Positions 27,116-36,248 are shown, counted from the stretch's first letter. The stretch is DNA of 51,970 bases from Dechloromonas denitrificans (GCF_001551835.1 NZ_LODL01000039.1:66449-118418), one strand, 5' to 3'. The notes: generated by a model from the sequence alone, not told the origin. A program made the numbers and translations.

Positions 27116-27562
27116 ATGAAAACGCTCTCCCTGCTCCTTGTTGTCTTGTTGCTTGGCGCCTGCGCCAGCAGCAAATCCGGCGATGTCTATACGCGCGATC
27201 AGGCGCGGCGTGAAATGACCGTGCGCAAGGGCATCGTCGAATCGGTGCGCCCGGTGCGCATGGAAGGCACCAAGTCGGGCGTCGGGGCGATGGCCGGTGC
27301 TGCCGTCGGCGGCGTTGCCGGCAGCAGCGTTGGCGGCGGCAAGGGGCAGATCGTCGGTGCCGTGATTGGGGCCGTCGCTGGTGGTCTGGCCGGCAGTACG
27401 GTGGAGGAAGGCGTGACCCGCAAGGAAGCGCTGGAAATTGCCGTCGAACTGGATGGTGGTCGAATGATTGTCGTCGTCCAGGAAGCCGTGCCCGGCGAAT
27501 TCCGGGCCGGCGACCCGGTGCGCGTGCTGTCAGGCCAGGGCGAGACGCGCGTCACGCGCTGA
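27116..27562 (+). CDS. Glycine-zipper outer-membrane lipoprotein (SlyB/Pcp-like)
   Basis: 148 residues. A lipoprotein signal with lipobox LLGAC (C16) is followed by a glycine-zipper hairpin (GVGAMAGAAVGGVAGSSVGG and IVGAVIGAVAGGLAGS, about residues 60-100) that can insert in the membrane, then a small beta domain (VELDGGRMIVVVQEAVPGEF). SlyB/Pcp proteins contribute to outer-membrane integrity. It is eight bases after the kinase gene. Confidence 0.88.
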   Translation: MKTLSLLLVVLLLGACASSKSGDVYTRDQARREMTVRKGIVESVRPVRMEGTKSGVGAMAGAAVGGVAGSSVGGGKGQIVGAVIGAVAGGLAGSTVEEGVTRKEALEIAVELDGGRMIVVVQEAVPGEFRAGDPVRVLSGQGETRVTR

Positions 27563-27613
27563 AACTTGCCTGTAAAAATCGGGCAATAGCGGTGTAACAC
27601 CGCCCTTGCATGC

Positions 27614-27640
27614 TGTTCTCCGTACATAAAACGGAGAACA
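27614..27640 (+). promoter_or_regulatory. Perfect 10-bp hairpin masking the olsB ribosome-binding site
   Basis: TGTTCTCCGT (27614-27623) and ACGGAGAACA (27631-27640) are exact complements around a seven-base loop (ACATAAA). The 3' arm contains the GGAG Shine-Dalgarno (27633-27636) for the ATG at 27643. In RNA the SD would be fully paired. It could act as a translational switch or temperature-sensitive element; as DNA it could equally be a repressor operator. Confidence 0.6.
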
Positions 27641-27642
27641 AC

Positions 27643-28392
27643 ATGGAAAACATCCATACCAAGGCGGCCCGTAGTCGCCCTGAAAAGAGGAGCCTGGCGG
27701 TCGGCTTTGCCCGTAGCCAGAGCGAAATCCTCGATGCCCAGCGCCTGCGTTACCGCGTCTTTGCCGGTGAAATGGGGGCGAATCTGCCGAGCCGGACGCC
27801 CGGCGTCGATCATGATATCTACGACCCCTATTGCGAGCATCTGGTGGTGCGCGATACGCAAAGTGGCGAAGTGGTCGGCACCTACCGCATCCTGTCGCCG
27901 GAAAATGCCCGCCAGATCGGTTATTACTCGGAGAACGAGTTCGATCTGACCCGCCTGCAGCATCTGCGTTCGCGACTGGTCGAAATCGGCCGTTCCTGCG
28001 TCCATCCCGATTACCGTACCGGGGCAACCATCACGCTGCTCTGGTCCGGTCTCGCCGAATACATGCTGGAGCGCGGTTACGACTACCTGATGGGCTGCGC
28101 CTCGATCAGCATGGCCGATGGCGGTCATGCTGCGGCCAGTCTGTATAATCGGCTGGCCGAGCATCTCGGGCCACAGGAATATCGTGTCTTCCCGCGCTGC
28201 CCCTTGCCCCTGGCTGCCTTGCAGCAGGACCGGCCGGCCGAGACGCCGCCACTGATCAAGGGCTATCTGCGGGCCGGCGCGTGGATCTGCGGTGAACCAG
28301 CCTGGGACCCCGATTTCAACACGGCCGACCTGCCGATCCTGATGCCGATGGCCAAGGTCTCCAGTCGTTACGCCAAACACTACCTGGGATAA
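27643..28392 (+). CDS. olsB: Ornithine-lipid N-acyltransferase OlsB (GNAT fold)
   Basis: 249 residues. The GNAT/hemolysin-like N-acyltransferase pattern is clear: LDAQRLRYRVFAGEMGA, DHDIYDPYCEHLVVRD, VEIGRSCVHPDYRTG, and LMGCASISM. OlsB transfers a 3-hydroxyacyl group from acyl-ACP to the alpha-amino group of ornithine, the first step of ornithine-lipid synthesis. The second enzyme, an OlsA-like O-acyltransferase, is the next gene. The start at 27643 is chosen because GGAG lies six bases upstream; the longer frame from 27610 would begin inside the hairpin leader. Confidence 0.88.
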   Translation: MENIHTKAARSRPEKRSLAVGFARSQSEILDAQRLRYRVFAGEMGANLPSRTPGVDHDIYDPYCEHLVVRDTQSGEVVGTYRILSPENARQIGYYSENEFDLTRLQHLRSRLVEIGRSCVHPDYRTGATITLLWSGLAEYMLERGYDYLMGCASISMADGGHAAASLYNRLAEHLGPQEYRVFPRCPLPLAALQQDRPAETPPLIKGYLRAGAWICGEPAWDPDFNTADLPILMPMAKVSSRYAKHYLG

Positions 28393-28454
28393 ACCGTCTG
28401 CAAGAAACCAACCTGCTGATCCGCTGTTATCGTCTTTTCCGTCTGGGCCTGCTG

Positions 28455-29243
28455 GTGCTGGCCGGTTTGGTCGCAACTTTTCTGCTCTTCCCGATCTGTA
28501 GCGAAGCGGCGCGTCTACGCCTCAAGTCGAGCTGGGCGGTCGCCCTGCTCGACACGCTCGGCGTCGAGGTCGAGGCGGACCTGACGCATGCGATACCGGG
28601 CGCCCTGCTCGTCGCCAACCATGTTTCCTGGATCGATATCTACGTCATTAATGCAGCCTTGCCCTCGGCCTTCGTCTCCAAGGCGGAAGTCCGTGACTGG
28701 CCGGTGATCGGCTGGCTGGCGGCGAAGAACGATACGATCTTCCTGCGTCGGGGCAGTCGCGGCCACGCCAAGATCGTCAATCAGGAAATCGGTGAACTGC
28801 TGGAGCGTGGCCGGCATGTCGCGGTTTTTCCGGAAGGAACGACGACCGATGGGCGCAGTCTGCTGCATTTCCACGCCGCGCTGCTGCAACCGGCCCTGAC
28901 GGCCGGCTATCCGGTGTTGCCGGTGGCAATTTCCTACTGGGAACTCGACGGCCAGCGCAGCCTGGCGCCGCGTTACGATGGCGATATTTCGCTGGGCCAA
29001 TGCACGCGGGCCATTCTCGGCCGTAAGCGCTTGATTGCCCGGCTGGTGACGACGCCGCGGCGCGGCCTGAATGGTGAGGACCGCAAGCAGGTCGCCGCCG
29101 AGGCGCGCGAGGCTATCGCTTTAGCGGCAGAGCTTCCCCTGGCGAGCAATCCACCTGAAACACCTGGCGGTCTTCCAGGCGCACTGCCGTCAGATGGCCG
29201 CCCCACAGGCAGCCGGAGTCCAGCGCCAGCAGATTCGGCGTGA
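28455..29243 (+). CDS. olsA: Lyso-ornithine-lipid O-acyltransferase OlsA (PlsC family)
   Basis: 262 residues from GTG at 28455. PlsC motifs are clear: VANHVSWIDIY (HX4D acyltransferase motif, about residues 54-64) and FPEGTTTDGRS (motif III, about 126-136). An N-terminal span (LAGLVATFLLFPIC) anchors it to the inner membrane. It adds the second acyl chain to the OlsB product. In-frame sequence continues upstream without ATG/GTG/TTG to the olsB stop, and related proteins often have an extra N-terminal helix there, so the true start may use a rare codon. The last about 40 residues overlap apaH on the other strand and look like readthrough. Confidence 0.85.
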   Translation: MLAGLVATFLLFPICSEAARLRLKSSWAVALLDTLGVEVEADLTHAIPGALLVANHVSWIDIYVINAALPSAFVSKAEVRDWPVIGWLAAKNDTIFLRRGSRGHAKIVNQEIGELLERGRHVAVFPEGTTTDGRSLLHFHAALLQPALTAGYPVLPVAISYWELDGQRSLAPRYDGDISLGQCTRAILGRKRLIARLVTTPRRGLNGEDRKQVAAEAREAIALAAELPLASNPPETPGGLPGALPSDGRPTGSRSPAPADSA

Positions 29244-29925
29244 TTTTCAGGCCGAGTGCCGACCAGTGACCAGTGACCAGCACTGAATCGGCGCTTTGCC
29301 GGTTCGGGGCGTCGAACCACGGCAGATGGCCGGCCGGGGCGTTGACCAGTTCGCCCTTGGTCTTGAATTCCATGATGCCTTCCGGCGTACAGAAGCGCAT
29401 CCGGGTCATCGCATTGACGATGACGCGCAGACGCTGCCAGCCGCTCAACTCGTCGGACCAGCCGGCCGGCTCGCTGCCCCACAGGTTGGTGACGAACTCC
29501 CGGTAATCGGGGCCTTGCAGTGCAGCTTCGACTTCGCGAGCCAACTCGCGGGCGCAGCTCGCCGTCCATTGCGGGAGCAGGCCGGCATGGACCAGGCAGT
29601 ACTCGCCTTCGGTGTGGCACAGCGGCTGCCGGCGTAGCCAGTCGAGCAGTTCGGCGCAGTCGGGGGCGTCGAAAATGGCCTGCAGCGTGTCGTCCTTGCC
29701 GCGGAACTTGGCGCCGCCTTCGGCCACCATCAGCAGGTACAGGTCGTGGTTGCCGAGCACGGTCAGCGCAGCCGGCCCCAACGATTTCATCAGGCGCAGG
29801 GTTTCGAGCGATTTCGGGCCGCGATTGACCAGGTCGCCGACCAGCCACAGGCGATCACGGGCCGGGTCGAAGGCGCAGCACTCCAGTAGCCGGCACAGCG
29901 AGTCGTAGCAGCCCTGGATGTCGCC
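29113..29925 (-). pseudogene. apaH: apaH interrupted by the Tn7-like transposon
   Basis: Bis(5'-nucleosyl)-tetraphosphatase (symmetrical), a calcineurin-like phosphoesterase that hydrolyses Ap4A. Coding resemblance runs GDIQGCYDSLCRLLE, LVGDLVNRGPKSL, TVLGNHDLYLL, to the C-terminus GEALPLKR, so all three metal-binding motifs survive. Family proteins begin with about six residues (M-x-T/x-YAI) before GDIQG. Here homology stops at 29925, upstream bases are unrelated, a TAG stop lies three codons before GDIQG, and there is no ATG/GTG/TTG before 29790. Initiation at that ATG would lose GDIQG and GDLVNRG, so the gene is very probably inactive. Its 3' end overlaps olsA convergently. Confidence 0.85.
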
Positions 29926-29931
29926 TTTAAA

Positions 29932-29946
29932 TGACTATTATTGTGG
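29932..29946 (+). repeat. tnsA-side terminal repeat, TnsB-site 1
   Basis: TGACTATTATTGTGG. Shares TG-x-Y-TAT-W-ATTGT with the copy 30 bp inward and, inverted, with the far-end copy at 37968-37982. Six bases (TTTAAA) between the apaH homology and this repeat are unexplained, so the exact tip could be a few bases further out. Confidence 0.7.
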
Positions 29947-29961
29947 AGAATAATTCTTATG

Positions 29962-29976
29962 TGCTTATAATTGTGG
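29962..29976 (+). repeat. tnsA-side subterminal TnsB-site 2
   Basis: TGCTTATAATTGTGG, same orientation as site 1 and 30 bp further in, differing at three positions. It ends one base before the putative GTG start of tnsA, so transposase binding here could also repress tnsA transcription. An 11-bp palindrome (AGAATAATTCT, 29948-29958) lies between the two sites. Confidence 0.65.
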
Positions 29977-29977
29977 C

Positions 29978-30778
29978 GTGTACTGGAAAGCAGATCCCAA
30001 CCTCTATCCTTCCTACCTGCGCTCGCGAATCCGCCGGGGCCGTGGCATTGGTGCCGCTTCTCAATATAAACCTTGGCTAAAGTCGCGCGATGTACCCTCG
30101 GTTGGCACCTCTTCGATGCCGCCTGGAATTGTCATACGACGTCCGTATCACTTGCTCTCTGAATACGAGGCTATTTACTTTCACCTGATGGAGCGTAAAT
30201 CCACGCTGCTCGACCTCCGAGAGCAATGGCCGATCTTGGATATTGACCGGACGCTTGAACTCTGTCGCCAGTTCGGTGTGCGCCACCCGTTTCGCGGCCC
30301 TTATCCGGAGCCGTTAACGATTGACTTTCTGATTACGGAAATGGTCAATGATAGCGTTACACATCGTGCTGCTAGTATCAAGACTCCTTCTGACGCGCTT
30401 GATCCTGAAATTCGTCGCCGCCTCGCGGTCGAGCATGCCTGGTGCAGTGAACGCGGTATTCCTTGGACTTTGGTCGATACCTCAGCATTTACTAAGACCA
30501 TGTTAGCGACCTTACGTTTTATGCGAACCTGGTTTTCCAATCGTTATGAGCCGGATCAGGATCGAGCTGCACGTTTCTCCGAATACTTTCTCGGGGAGTA
30601 CGGTACCAACATCCTGCTCAGTGAGTTGATTCGCAAGACTGCTCGGCTGATGTGCATAAACGAAGCCGAAGCCCAAAACCTCTTTCGCTACTGCGCCTGG
30701 AGTGCTCACCTCGATGTGTCATTAACGCACCAACTCGAATTGGACAGACCGCTCGTACTTCGCGATGCCGACACTTGA
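29978..30778 (+). CDS. tnsA: TnsA, Tn7-type endonuclease
   Basis: 266 residues. It makes the 5'-strand cuts that give Tn7-like elements cut-and-paste behaviour. The family start is well conserved (RIRRGRGIGAASQYKPWLKS, then RDVPSVGTSS). Candidate catalytic residues are E64 (LLSEYE), D116 (TIDFLIT) and K135 (AASIKTP), spaced as in the known E/D/K nuclease core; a C-terminal winged-helix-like region follows. GTG at 29978 is the first in-frame start after a stop at 29951, without a clear Shine-Dalgarno. It lies only about 46 bases from the transposon tip and overlaps tnsB by 14 bases. Confidence 0.9.
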   Translation: MYWKADPNLYPSYLRSRIRRGRGIGAASQYKPWLKSRDVPSVGTSSMPPGIVIRRPYHLLSEYEAIYFHLMERKSTLLDLREQWPILDIDRTLELCRQFGVRHPFRGPYPEPLTIDFLITEMVNDSVTHRAASIKTPSDALDPEIRRRLAVEHAWCSERGIPWTLVDTSAFTKTMLATLRFMRTWFSNRYEPDQDRAARFSEYFLGEYGTNILLSELIRKTARLMCINEAEAQNLFRYCAWSAHLDVSLTHQLELDRPLVLRDADT

Positions 30779-32960
30779 TTTTGAACCGTTGCCTCATTCT
30801 GAACCCGCTCCGGGATTAGTGCTGCGTCTTGGCACGTCTGAGCCGGCCTACCTACGTGTAACCCATGTCTTCCAAGACTCTATCTTCGTCATGTGGGTGG
30901 GAGAGGCGAGGCAAGTTCGCCAGGCACGGCGTCCGCAGCGAGTAGCTAAGGAGAAACTCTCGGTTATGGCAGATGGGGCACCCTTGACCTGGGGGAGAAT
31001 ACCCTTGCCGCCAGAGTTCTCCAGTGTATCCCCGGGAATGATCGCGCAGGAGGAACAGCTCAATGCCTCTTTGTCCTTGATCGAACCCTTAATCCGCGCA
31101 TTTGATCAGGAAGTTAACCTTGCTCCATCGCGCTTTAGTGCACTTATCCGAGCCCACGCTATCGCATCGCAGATCAGCTTTGTTACGCTACAGAGGATGG
31201 TGCTGCGCTACTACTATTTTGGCCGCACGCGCCTCGCTCTCCAGCCCCTGACCCCCGGAGTTAAGGCTGGCCAACCGGCATACGATGCTCCTGTTGTGGG
31301 TCTCGATCAGTCTCTGCCGAAGCGACGCGGCCGCCAGTCGATCCTTACTGAAGAACTGGGGCGCAATGATTTCATCGTAACTTCGGATGATATCGCCGAC
31401 ATGGTCGCTGCACTGGAGGCCTGCCTGCGGAAGGGCCCAACATTCAAAACCACGGCGCATGAAGAGTATCTCTCCAGGCAATTTCAACGGCGTCACCCCA
31501 AAATTTACGCGGAGTATCTAGCTGGGAAACGTGTTGAGCCCGTGACTCTCAAGCAGTACCGTTATTACACGGAGCTCCATGCGCGTTTAAGTGAAAAACT
31601 TGCCCAGAATTTGCGCACACGAGCCAGTAACCCTGGCTACCTTGGCTCAGTACGGGCCGCTGGCCCAGGCGAAATCTACGAGATTGACTCTACCGGCGGC
31701 CGGCTGCACTTAGTGTCGTCGGGTGACCCGCCTGTCCTGGTTGGCAAACCGACTATTTACCTGATTATCGACCGCTGGAGCCGATTTGTCGTTTCTGCCT
31801 ACTTGTCTCTGAAATCGCCTTCCTATGAAGAAGTACGCTATACCTTACTGATCGCCTTTACCTCGCGCGAAACTCGTTTTCAGGCATTGGGCGTAGATAT
31901 TAGCGACAAGCGCTGGCCGATCGGACGCGTGCCGGCTGTTCTTTGCCCGGATAGGGGGGCTGACTTTATGAGCGAATCTATGGAGCAGTCCGTCGTTCAG
32001 GATCTTCGTATTGATTTAACACCGCTGCCGCCGCTCTGCCCGGATGGCAAGGCAATTGTCGAGCGTTTGATCCGAGAACTCAAGCGCCGCATGGCTTCTT
32101 CGGGAATGAAGGGTGTTTATGCCGATCGGCCACTCGACCCTATCTCTAAACGGGTGGCACGAAAGTCGGAAGCTGCCGCTGTGCATTCGTTGGCAGAAGC
32201 CTACCGTTTCTTGATCGAGATTATCGATGACCACAATCATCGTCCACACACAGCATTGCGTCGCCGCCGTATTTTGACTCAAGCCGGTGTGCAGCCGGTT
32301 CCCAAGGAGGCTTACCTCTGGGGGCTTGAGCACATCTCGGGTCTGCGCAGCCCGCCGCTGACCGATGCCGACTATCAGCGCTTATTGCTAAGCGTCGACA
32401 CAGCAAACATCGGTAAAGGCGTAGTACGCTACAAGAGCCGAGCCTATCTACCCATCAATGAGGTTGCATTCGATATTGCTGCTAGGTCTACAGCACGTGC
32501 CAAACAGATTAGCATCCGGGTTGATAAGACAGATCCGGTAGAGGTCTTCGTGCCGTGTTCCGGACGCGAATGGGCCATCTTTCGTGCAACTCCTGGCAGC
32601 GCTCAGGAATTGGCTGGTTTGACGCTGGACGAGGAGGAGGCTTTCAGGACGGAAACTGCTCGGATTTGGGCGCGTGCAGACCATGCCAGCCGTGTGCATC
32701 GTGTCGCGGCCAAGAGCGGTAAGAAATCCCCTCCGACGAAGCGTAGTGCCCTTGCCGCCAAGGTCAGCAAACAGGAACAACTCGATATCCGCACCCAGGA
32801 GTCCAACGACCTCAAACGCGCCCTATCTGGCCGGCCACAACGACCCCTTGCTGAACCGGTAGCCATGAGCACGGAAGGCGGTGAAGATTGGGCTGCACTG
32901 GAAGAGGCTGAGCGCATCCGAAATCTGGAAATTATTCGGCGACAAAGGAGAAAGCGTTGA
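30765..32960 (+). CDS. tnsB: TnsB, DDE transposase
   Basis: 731 residues of the TnsB/TniA (retroviral-integrase fold) family. It binds the end repeats and makes the 3' cuts and joining. The catalytic triad reads D308 (YEIDSTGG), D396 (LCPDRGADF) and E433 (AIVERLIRELK), spacing 88 and 37, close to Tn7 TnsB. N-terminal helix-turn-helix-containing regions lie about 110-290 and a beta-barrel plus basic, Lys/Arg-rich C-terminal tail (about 650-731) follows, the tail being where TnsB normally contacts TnsC. It overlaps tnsA by 14 and tnsC by 4 bases. Confidence 0.93.
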   Translation: MPTLDFEPLPHSEPAPGLVLRLGTSEPAYLRVTHVFQDSIFVMWVGEARQVRQARRPQRVAKEKLSVMADGAPLTWGRIPLPPEFSSVSPGMIAQEEQLNASLSLIEPLIRAFDQEVNLAPSRFSALIRAHAIASQISFVTLQRMVLRYYYFGRTRLALQPLTPGVKAGQPAYDAPVVGLDQSLPKRRGRQSILTEELGRNDFIVTSDDIADMVAALEACLRKGPTFKTTAHEEYLSRQFQRRHPKIYAEYLAGKRVEPVTLKQYRYYTELHARLSEKLAQNLRTRASNPGYLGSVRAAGPGEIYEIDSTGGRLHLVSSGDPPVLVGKPTIYLIIDRWSRFVVSAYLSLKSPSYEEVRYTLLIAFTSRETRFQALGVDISDKRWPIGRVPAVLCPDRGADFMSESMEQSVVQDLRIDLTPLPPLCPDGKAIVERLIRELKRRMASSGMKGVYADRPLDPISKRVARKSEAAAVHSLAEAYRFLIEIIDDHNHRPHTALRRRRILTQAGVQPVPKEAYLWGLEHISGLRSPPLTDADYQRLLLSVDTANIGKGVVRYKSRAYLPINEVAFDIAARSTARAKQISIRVDKTDPVEVFVPCSGREWAIFRATPGSAQELAGLTLDEEEAFRTETARIWARADHASRVHRVAAKSGKKSPPTKRSALAAKVSKQEQLDIRTQESNDLKRALSGRPQRPLAEPVAMSTEGGEDWAALEEAERIRNLEIIRRQRRKR

Positions 32961-34357
32961 GTTGCACCGAGCATATTCCGGCTAGCTACACCGATACCGG
33001 CGTTGGACGTTTCGCAGGGAACCCTTTCATCGAGGCCTTGCCTCCTCTCGAGGCAACCAAGCGGCAGTTTCTTACCGCCCTCGCACATTATCCACCGGTG
33101 CCGACTGCATCAACGAGACGGCGATCGGAGATTGCCCGGCTCATGGAATTATCGACGCTGAACGACATTGTCTATCCCTTTCCAGAATATCAAAAGGCGG
33201 GCATTGCCGTGGCCACCATGATGCGTGACACCTACGTTGCACGCAACCCGCTCAGTGCTCAAGATCGACAGCGTCGGCATGCTCTGGCAACTAATGGTAC
33301 CGACGGCCTGCCGTTTCCTGCCAATTGGAAATCCTCGGCCAAAGGGCATCTGATGATGGCCGTTAGTGGTATGGGCAAGACTACTTTCATTGGGGCATTT
33401 TTGTTGCGTTATCCCCAGGTTATCCAACACACCGCTTACCTGGGTGAAAAATTGAAATGCATGCAAGTGGTCTATCTTGTATTGCGTGTCCCGCACGATG
33501 CGACTCTCAAAAGCTTGTGTGTGCAGTTCTTCGAGGAAGTCGACCGCCTTCTCCAGACTAGCTATGCCTGTCAAGCACGTTCGCTAGGGCAGATTGCCGC
33601 CATGGTTCAATTGATGAATCAGGTTGCTACCGCAGTTTCGTTGGGCTTTCTCGTTGTTGATGAAGTGCAGAATCTGCGTAGTGCGCGGGGTGGGAATGCC
33701 GAGTTTATGCTAAATATGTTTAGCGAAATCATCGAGCGTCTCGGTATTAGTCTCTTCATTCTCGCAACTCCTGCTGTACAAGCCGTGGTGGAGAACAGCG
33801 TCCGCAACGCCAGAAAGCTCGCCTCATACGGTGAAACCGTATTGAGTCCAATGTCGAGCGATGATCCTCAGTGGAATGACTTTTGCGAAACGTATTGGGA
33901 CTATAGCTTCGTGAAGAAGAAAGGCCGGCTCGACACGACCGTGCGTAACGCTTGGTACGCGGCCTCGGCAGGCAATACGGCATTTGCGGCCTTGGCCTTC
34001 TGGTTGTCTCAGCGCAACGAAATCGGTGGGCGAGAGACCATAGACGCAGCTGCATTTGCGCGTACGGCCGCAACGGACATGGCTTTTTTGCAGCCGGCCA
34101 TAGCGGCACTGCGCAGCCGCAACCCCACAAAGCTTCGGGCTTTCGACGATCTTCTATTCAGTCCGAAATATCGGGCACTGCGTAAACTCCTTGGGGCTCA
34201 GGATCCGCTTCCAAAAAAGGCCACCCTTGATGAATTCGAGGAAGTCAGTGCCGACGGCGCTCCCCATAACAAGGGGCGTCGACGCTCGAAAGCCCTGCCG
34301 GCCCCCTGCGCGGTGTTCAACGGCGATCTCCCTCTTGAAGATCCATTAGCCATGTAG
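32957..34357 (+). CDS. tnsC: TnsC/TniB, AAA+ transposition regulator
   Basis: 466 residues. Walker A is SGMGKTT with K141/T142; the expected first glycine of GxxxxGK is replaced by Ala135. Walker B is FLVVDEVQNL near residue 235, with a sensor region FILATPAVQAV near 275. TnsC links target-bound TnsD/TniQ to the TnsAB transposase and uses ATP for target immunity. TTG start at 32957 overlaps the tnsB stop, with AAGGAG seven bases upstream. The C-terminus (about 420-466) is basic and Pro-rich. The first tniQ starts 19 bases downstream. Confidence 0.9.
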   Translation: MSCTEHIPASYTDTGVGRFAGNPFIEALPPLEATKRQFLTALAHYPPVPTASTRRRSEIARLMELSTLNDIVYPFPEYQKAGIAVATMMRDTYVARNPLSAQDRQRRHALATNGTDGLPFPANWKSSAKGHLMMAVSGMGKTTFIGAFLLRYPQVIQHTAYLGEKLKCMQVVYLVLRVPHDATLKSLCVQFFEEVDRLLQTSYACQARSLGQIAAMVQLMNQVATAVSLGFLVVDEVQNLRSARGGNAEFMLNMFSEIIERLGISLFILATPAVQAVVENSVRNARKLASYGETVLSPMSSDDPQWNDFCETYWDYSFVKKKGRLDTTVRNAWYAASAGNTAFAALAFWLSQRNEIGGRETIDAAAFARTAATDMAFLQPAIAALRSRNPTKLRAFDDLLFSPKYRALRKLLGAQDPLPKKATLDEFEEVSADGAPHNKGRRRSKALPAPCAVFNGDLPLEDPLAM

Positions 34358-34376
34358 CCAGTGGTTTTGAGTAACC

Positions 34377-36236
34377 TTGTACCTCTCCGCCTCTACGCTA
34401 TCGATCCCCTACACGCCATCGTTATTACCTGACGAACTTTTGTATTCCTGGCTGGCGCGATTGGTTACCTACAACGCCTTGGGCAATCCTAGACAATTTC
34501 TCGTGACGCTGTTTGGCACAAAAGATGTGGTGCCGAGTCCCGATCTACCGACCCGCCTGGAAGCCTTGCACCACCGATTGGGGAGTGCTTCGCCCGCCAA
34601 CTCCCCTGAACATCTGATCGATACCGCGACACTCTATCCCTATCACCGCCCTTTTCTGACATCCGAGCGCCACACGGCCGTTTTATGGCTGCTCCTTGTT
34701 GGAGACGGCAAAGGACTCAAGACACTCATGGGGCGGGTTGCAAATCGTTTTGGTGCCAGTCCGCCGCTACGCTATTGCTCAGATTGCATTCTCGAGGATA
34801 TTGGCCACCATGGGGCACCTTACTGGCATCGTAGCCATCAACTTCCTGGGGTTACTTGCTGTGCTACCCATGGCATTGATCTTGTCCCATGTAGCTTGCT
34901 GGACGCTGTGACCGACAAGCAACGTTTGATTTTGCCTCCTGGACAAATTGGTAGTGGCATCGTTCGTAAGGCTGCCGATGTGCTACAGCGAAGCTTTTCT
35001 GTATTGTCACGTGATCTGCTTGAAGGTGGATTGCCTGTCATCGATCCGCTTTGGCGCGTAGCAATCTACAACACGGCGATTCGCAATCTGGGCTTTGGAA
35101 GCCTCCGGCATCGGATCGACTACGTTGCGCTTACGGTTGCACTGAGGAGCCACTATAACGATTTCGAGCACTTTACCCATCGCGATCGCCTCCTCGCGAC
35201 ACCTAACCATCCCCTCTATTGGTTGCGCTCGCTTCTGGAACGCCCCTCCAGGGCATCGCACCCAATCTGCCATCTGTTGCTGATCGGTTTTCTATTCACC
35301 TCAATCAAAAAATTTAAGCAAGTGGCAGATGTGGCAAACCAATCGTTAAGTAATCTCTGCGCTACGCCTGACGGCGGAAGCCAAGCATCACATGACCATC
35401 AAACCAAGAGTGAAGCTACTGCAGTACTTACTGATCGCTCACTCTCGTGCCGCCAGGTTGCTGCGTGCTTGCACCTCTCCGTAACCACTGTCATCTCTCG
35501 TCGGCGAGCTCTCGGCATACCTGTCGCGGCTAGGCCTAAGCAACTGCTTCCCGAGCGCCGATCAGCCATTGAGGCAGCCCTCAAACGAGGTCAGTCGTTG
35601 GCGACAATCGCCCTGGCACAACAAGTCTCGATCGCGACCGTTTATCGTCTGCGTGCGCAAATGCCTGCGCTGAACCGAGCACATGCTGTCCGCCAACTCG
35701 AGCATGAGAGGCACCGCCATCGGCTGTGTTGGCTACAACTCGCCCGAAAGCACGACAGAGCAGGAGTGAGCCAGATTCGTGCGCTCGCCTCGGCAACGTA
35801 TGCCTGGCTGTACCGACATGATCGTGCTTGGCTTCGGCAGACTTGCCAAGCTTTGCGGCAGCCAAGGTCATCTTCACTCCGGATCGACTGGGCTGCCCGG
35901 GACCATTGCTTGTGTCAGCGCGCAGATATGATTGTCGAGACCGCTAAATCTTGCACCAACCGGCCGCGGATCAGCAAAACTTTCATTTTTTGCCAGTTGG
36001 GCGATCCAATGCTTCGAACCAATCTTAATCGCCTTCCGAACCTTAATGCCCGCCTCAATCAATGGGTGGAGTCACCATTCGTGTATCGGTGCCTTCGTAT
36101 CGACTGGGCGATAGAGCGACTCATCACCCAAGGCCTCCCCCTGAAGTTGTGGCGGATCCGGCGCCTAGCCAATATTCGAGACTTCAGCGAAGCGCTGCAA
36201 ACTTATGCCATTGCCCAAGTAATCCGATACTCCTGA
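34377..36236 (+). CDS. tniQ: TniQ/TnsD-type target selector 1 (long form)
   Basis: 619 residues. The TniQ N-terminus LLPDELLYSWLARLV is followed by a zinc-binding module: C134/C137 (YCSDC), H151/H154 and C162/H165 in WHRSHQLPGVTCCATH. The long C-terminal half has two helix-turn-helix-like stretches (SCRQVAACLHLSVTTVISRR near 365 and SLATIALAQQVSIATVYRLR near 410), the arrangement of TnsD proteins that read a specific DNA site. TTG at 34377 is the first possible start after an in-frame stop. It is the better candidate for the protein that chose the insertion site. Twelve bases separate it from the second tniQ. Confidence 0.88.
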   Translation: MYLSASTLSIPYTPSLLPDELLYSWLARLVTYNALGNPRQFLVTLFGTKDVVPSPDLPTRLEALHHRLGSASPANSPEHLIDTATLYPYHRPFLTSERHTAVLWLLLVGDGKGLKTLMGRVANRFGASPPLRYCSDCILEDIGHHGAPYWHRSHQLPGVTCCATHGIDLVPCSLLDAVTDKQRLILPPGQIGSGIVRKAADVLQRSFSVLSRDLLEGGLPVIDPLWRVAIYNTAIRNLGFGSLRHRIDYVALTVALRSHYNDFEHFTHRDRLLATPNHPLYWLRSLLERPSRASHPICHLLLIGFLFTSIKKFKQVADVANQSLSNLCATPDGGSQASHDHQTKSEATAVLTDRSLSCRQVAACLHLSVTTVISRRRALGIPVAARPKQLLPERRSAIEAALKRGQSLATIALAQQVSIATVYRLRAQMPALNRAHAVRQLEHERHRHRLCWLQLARKHDRAGVSQIRALASATYAWLYRHDRAWLRQTCQALRQPRSSSLRIDWAARDHCLCQRADMIVETAKSCTNRPRISKTFIFCQLGDPMLRTNLNRLPNLNARLNQWVESPFVYRCLRIDWAIERLITQGLPLKLWRIRRLANIRDFSEALQTYAIAQVIRYS

Positions 36237-36248
36237 GCCAGATAATCT

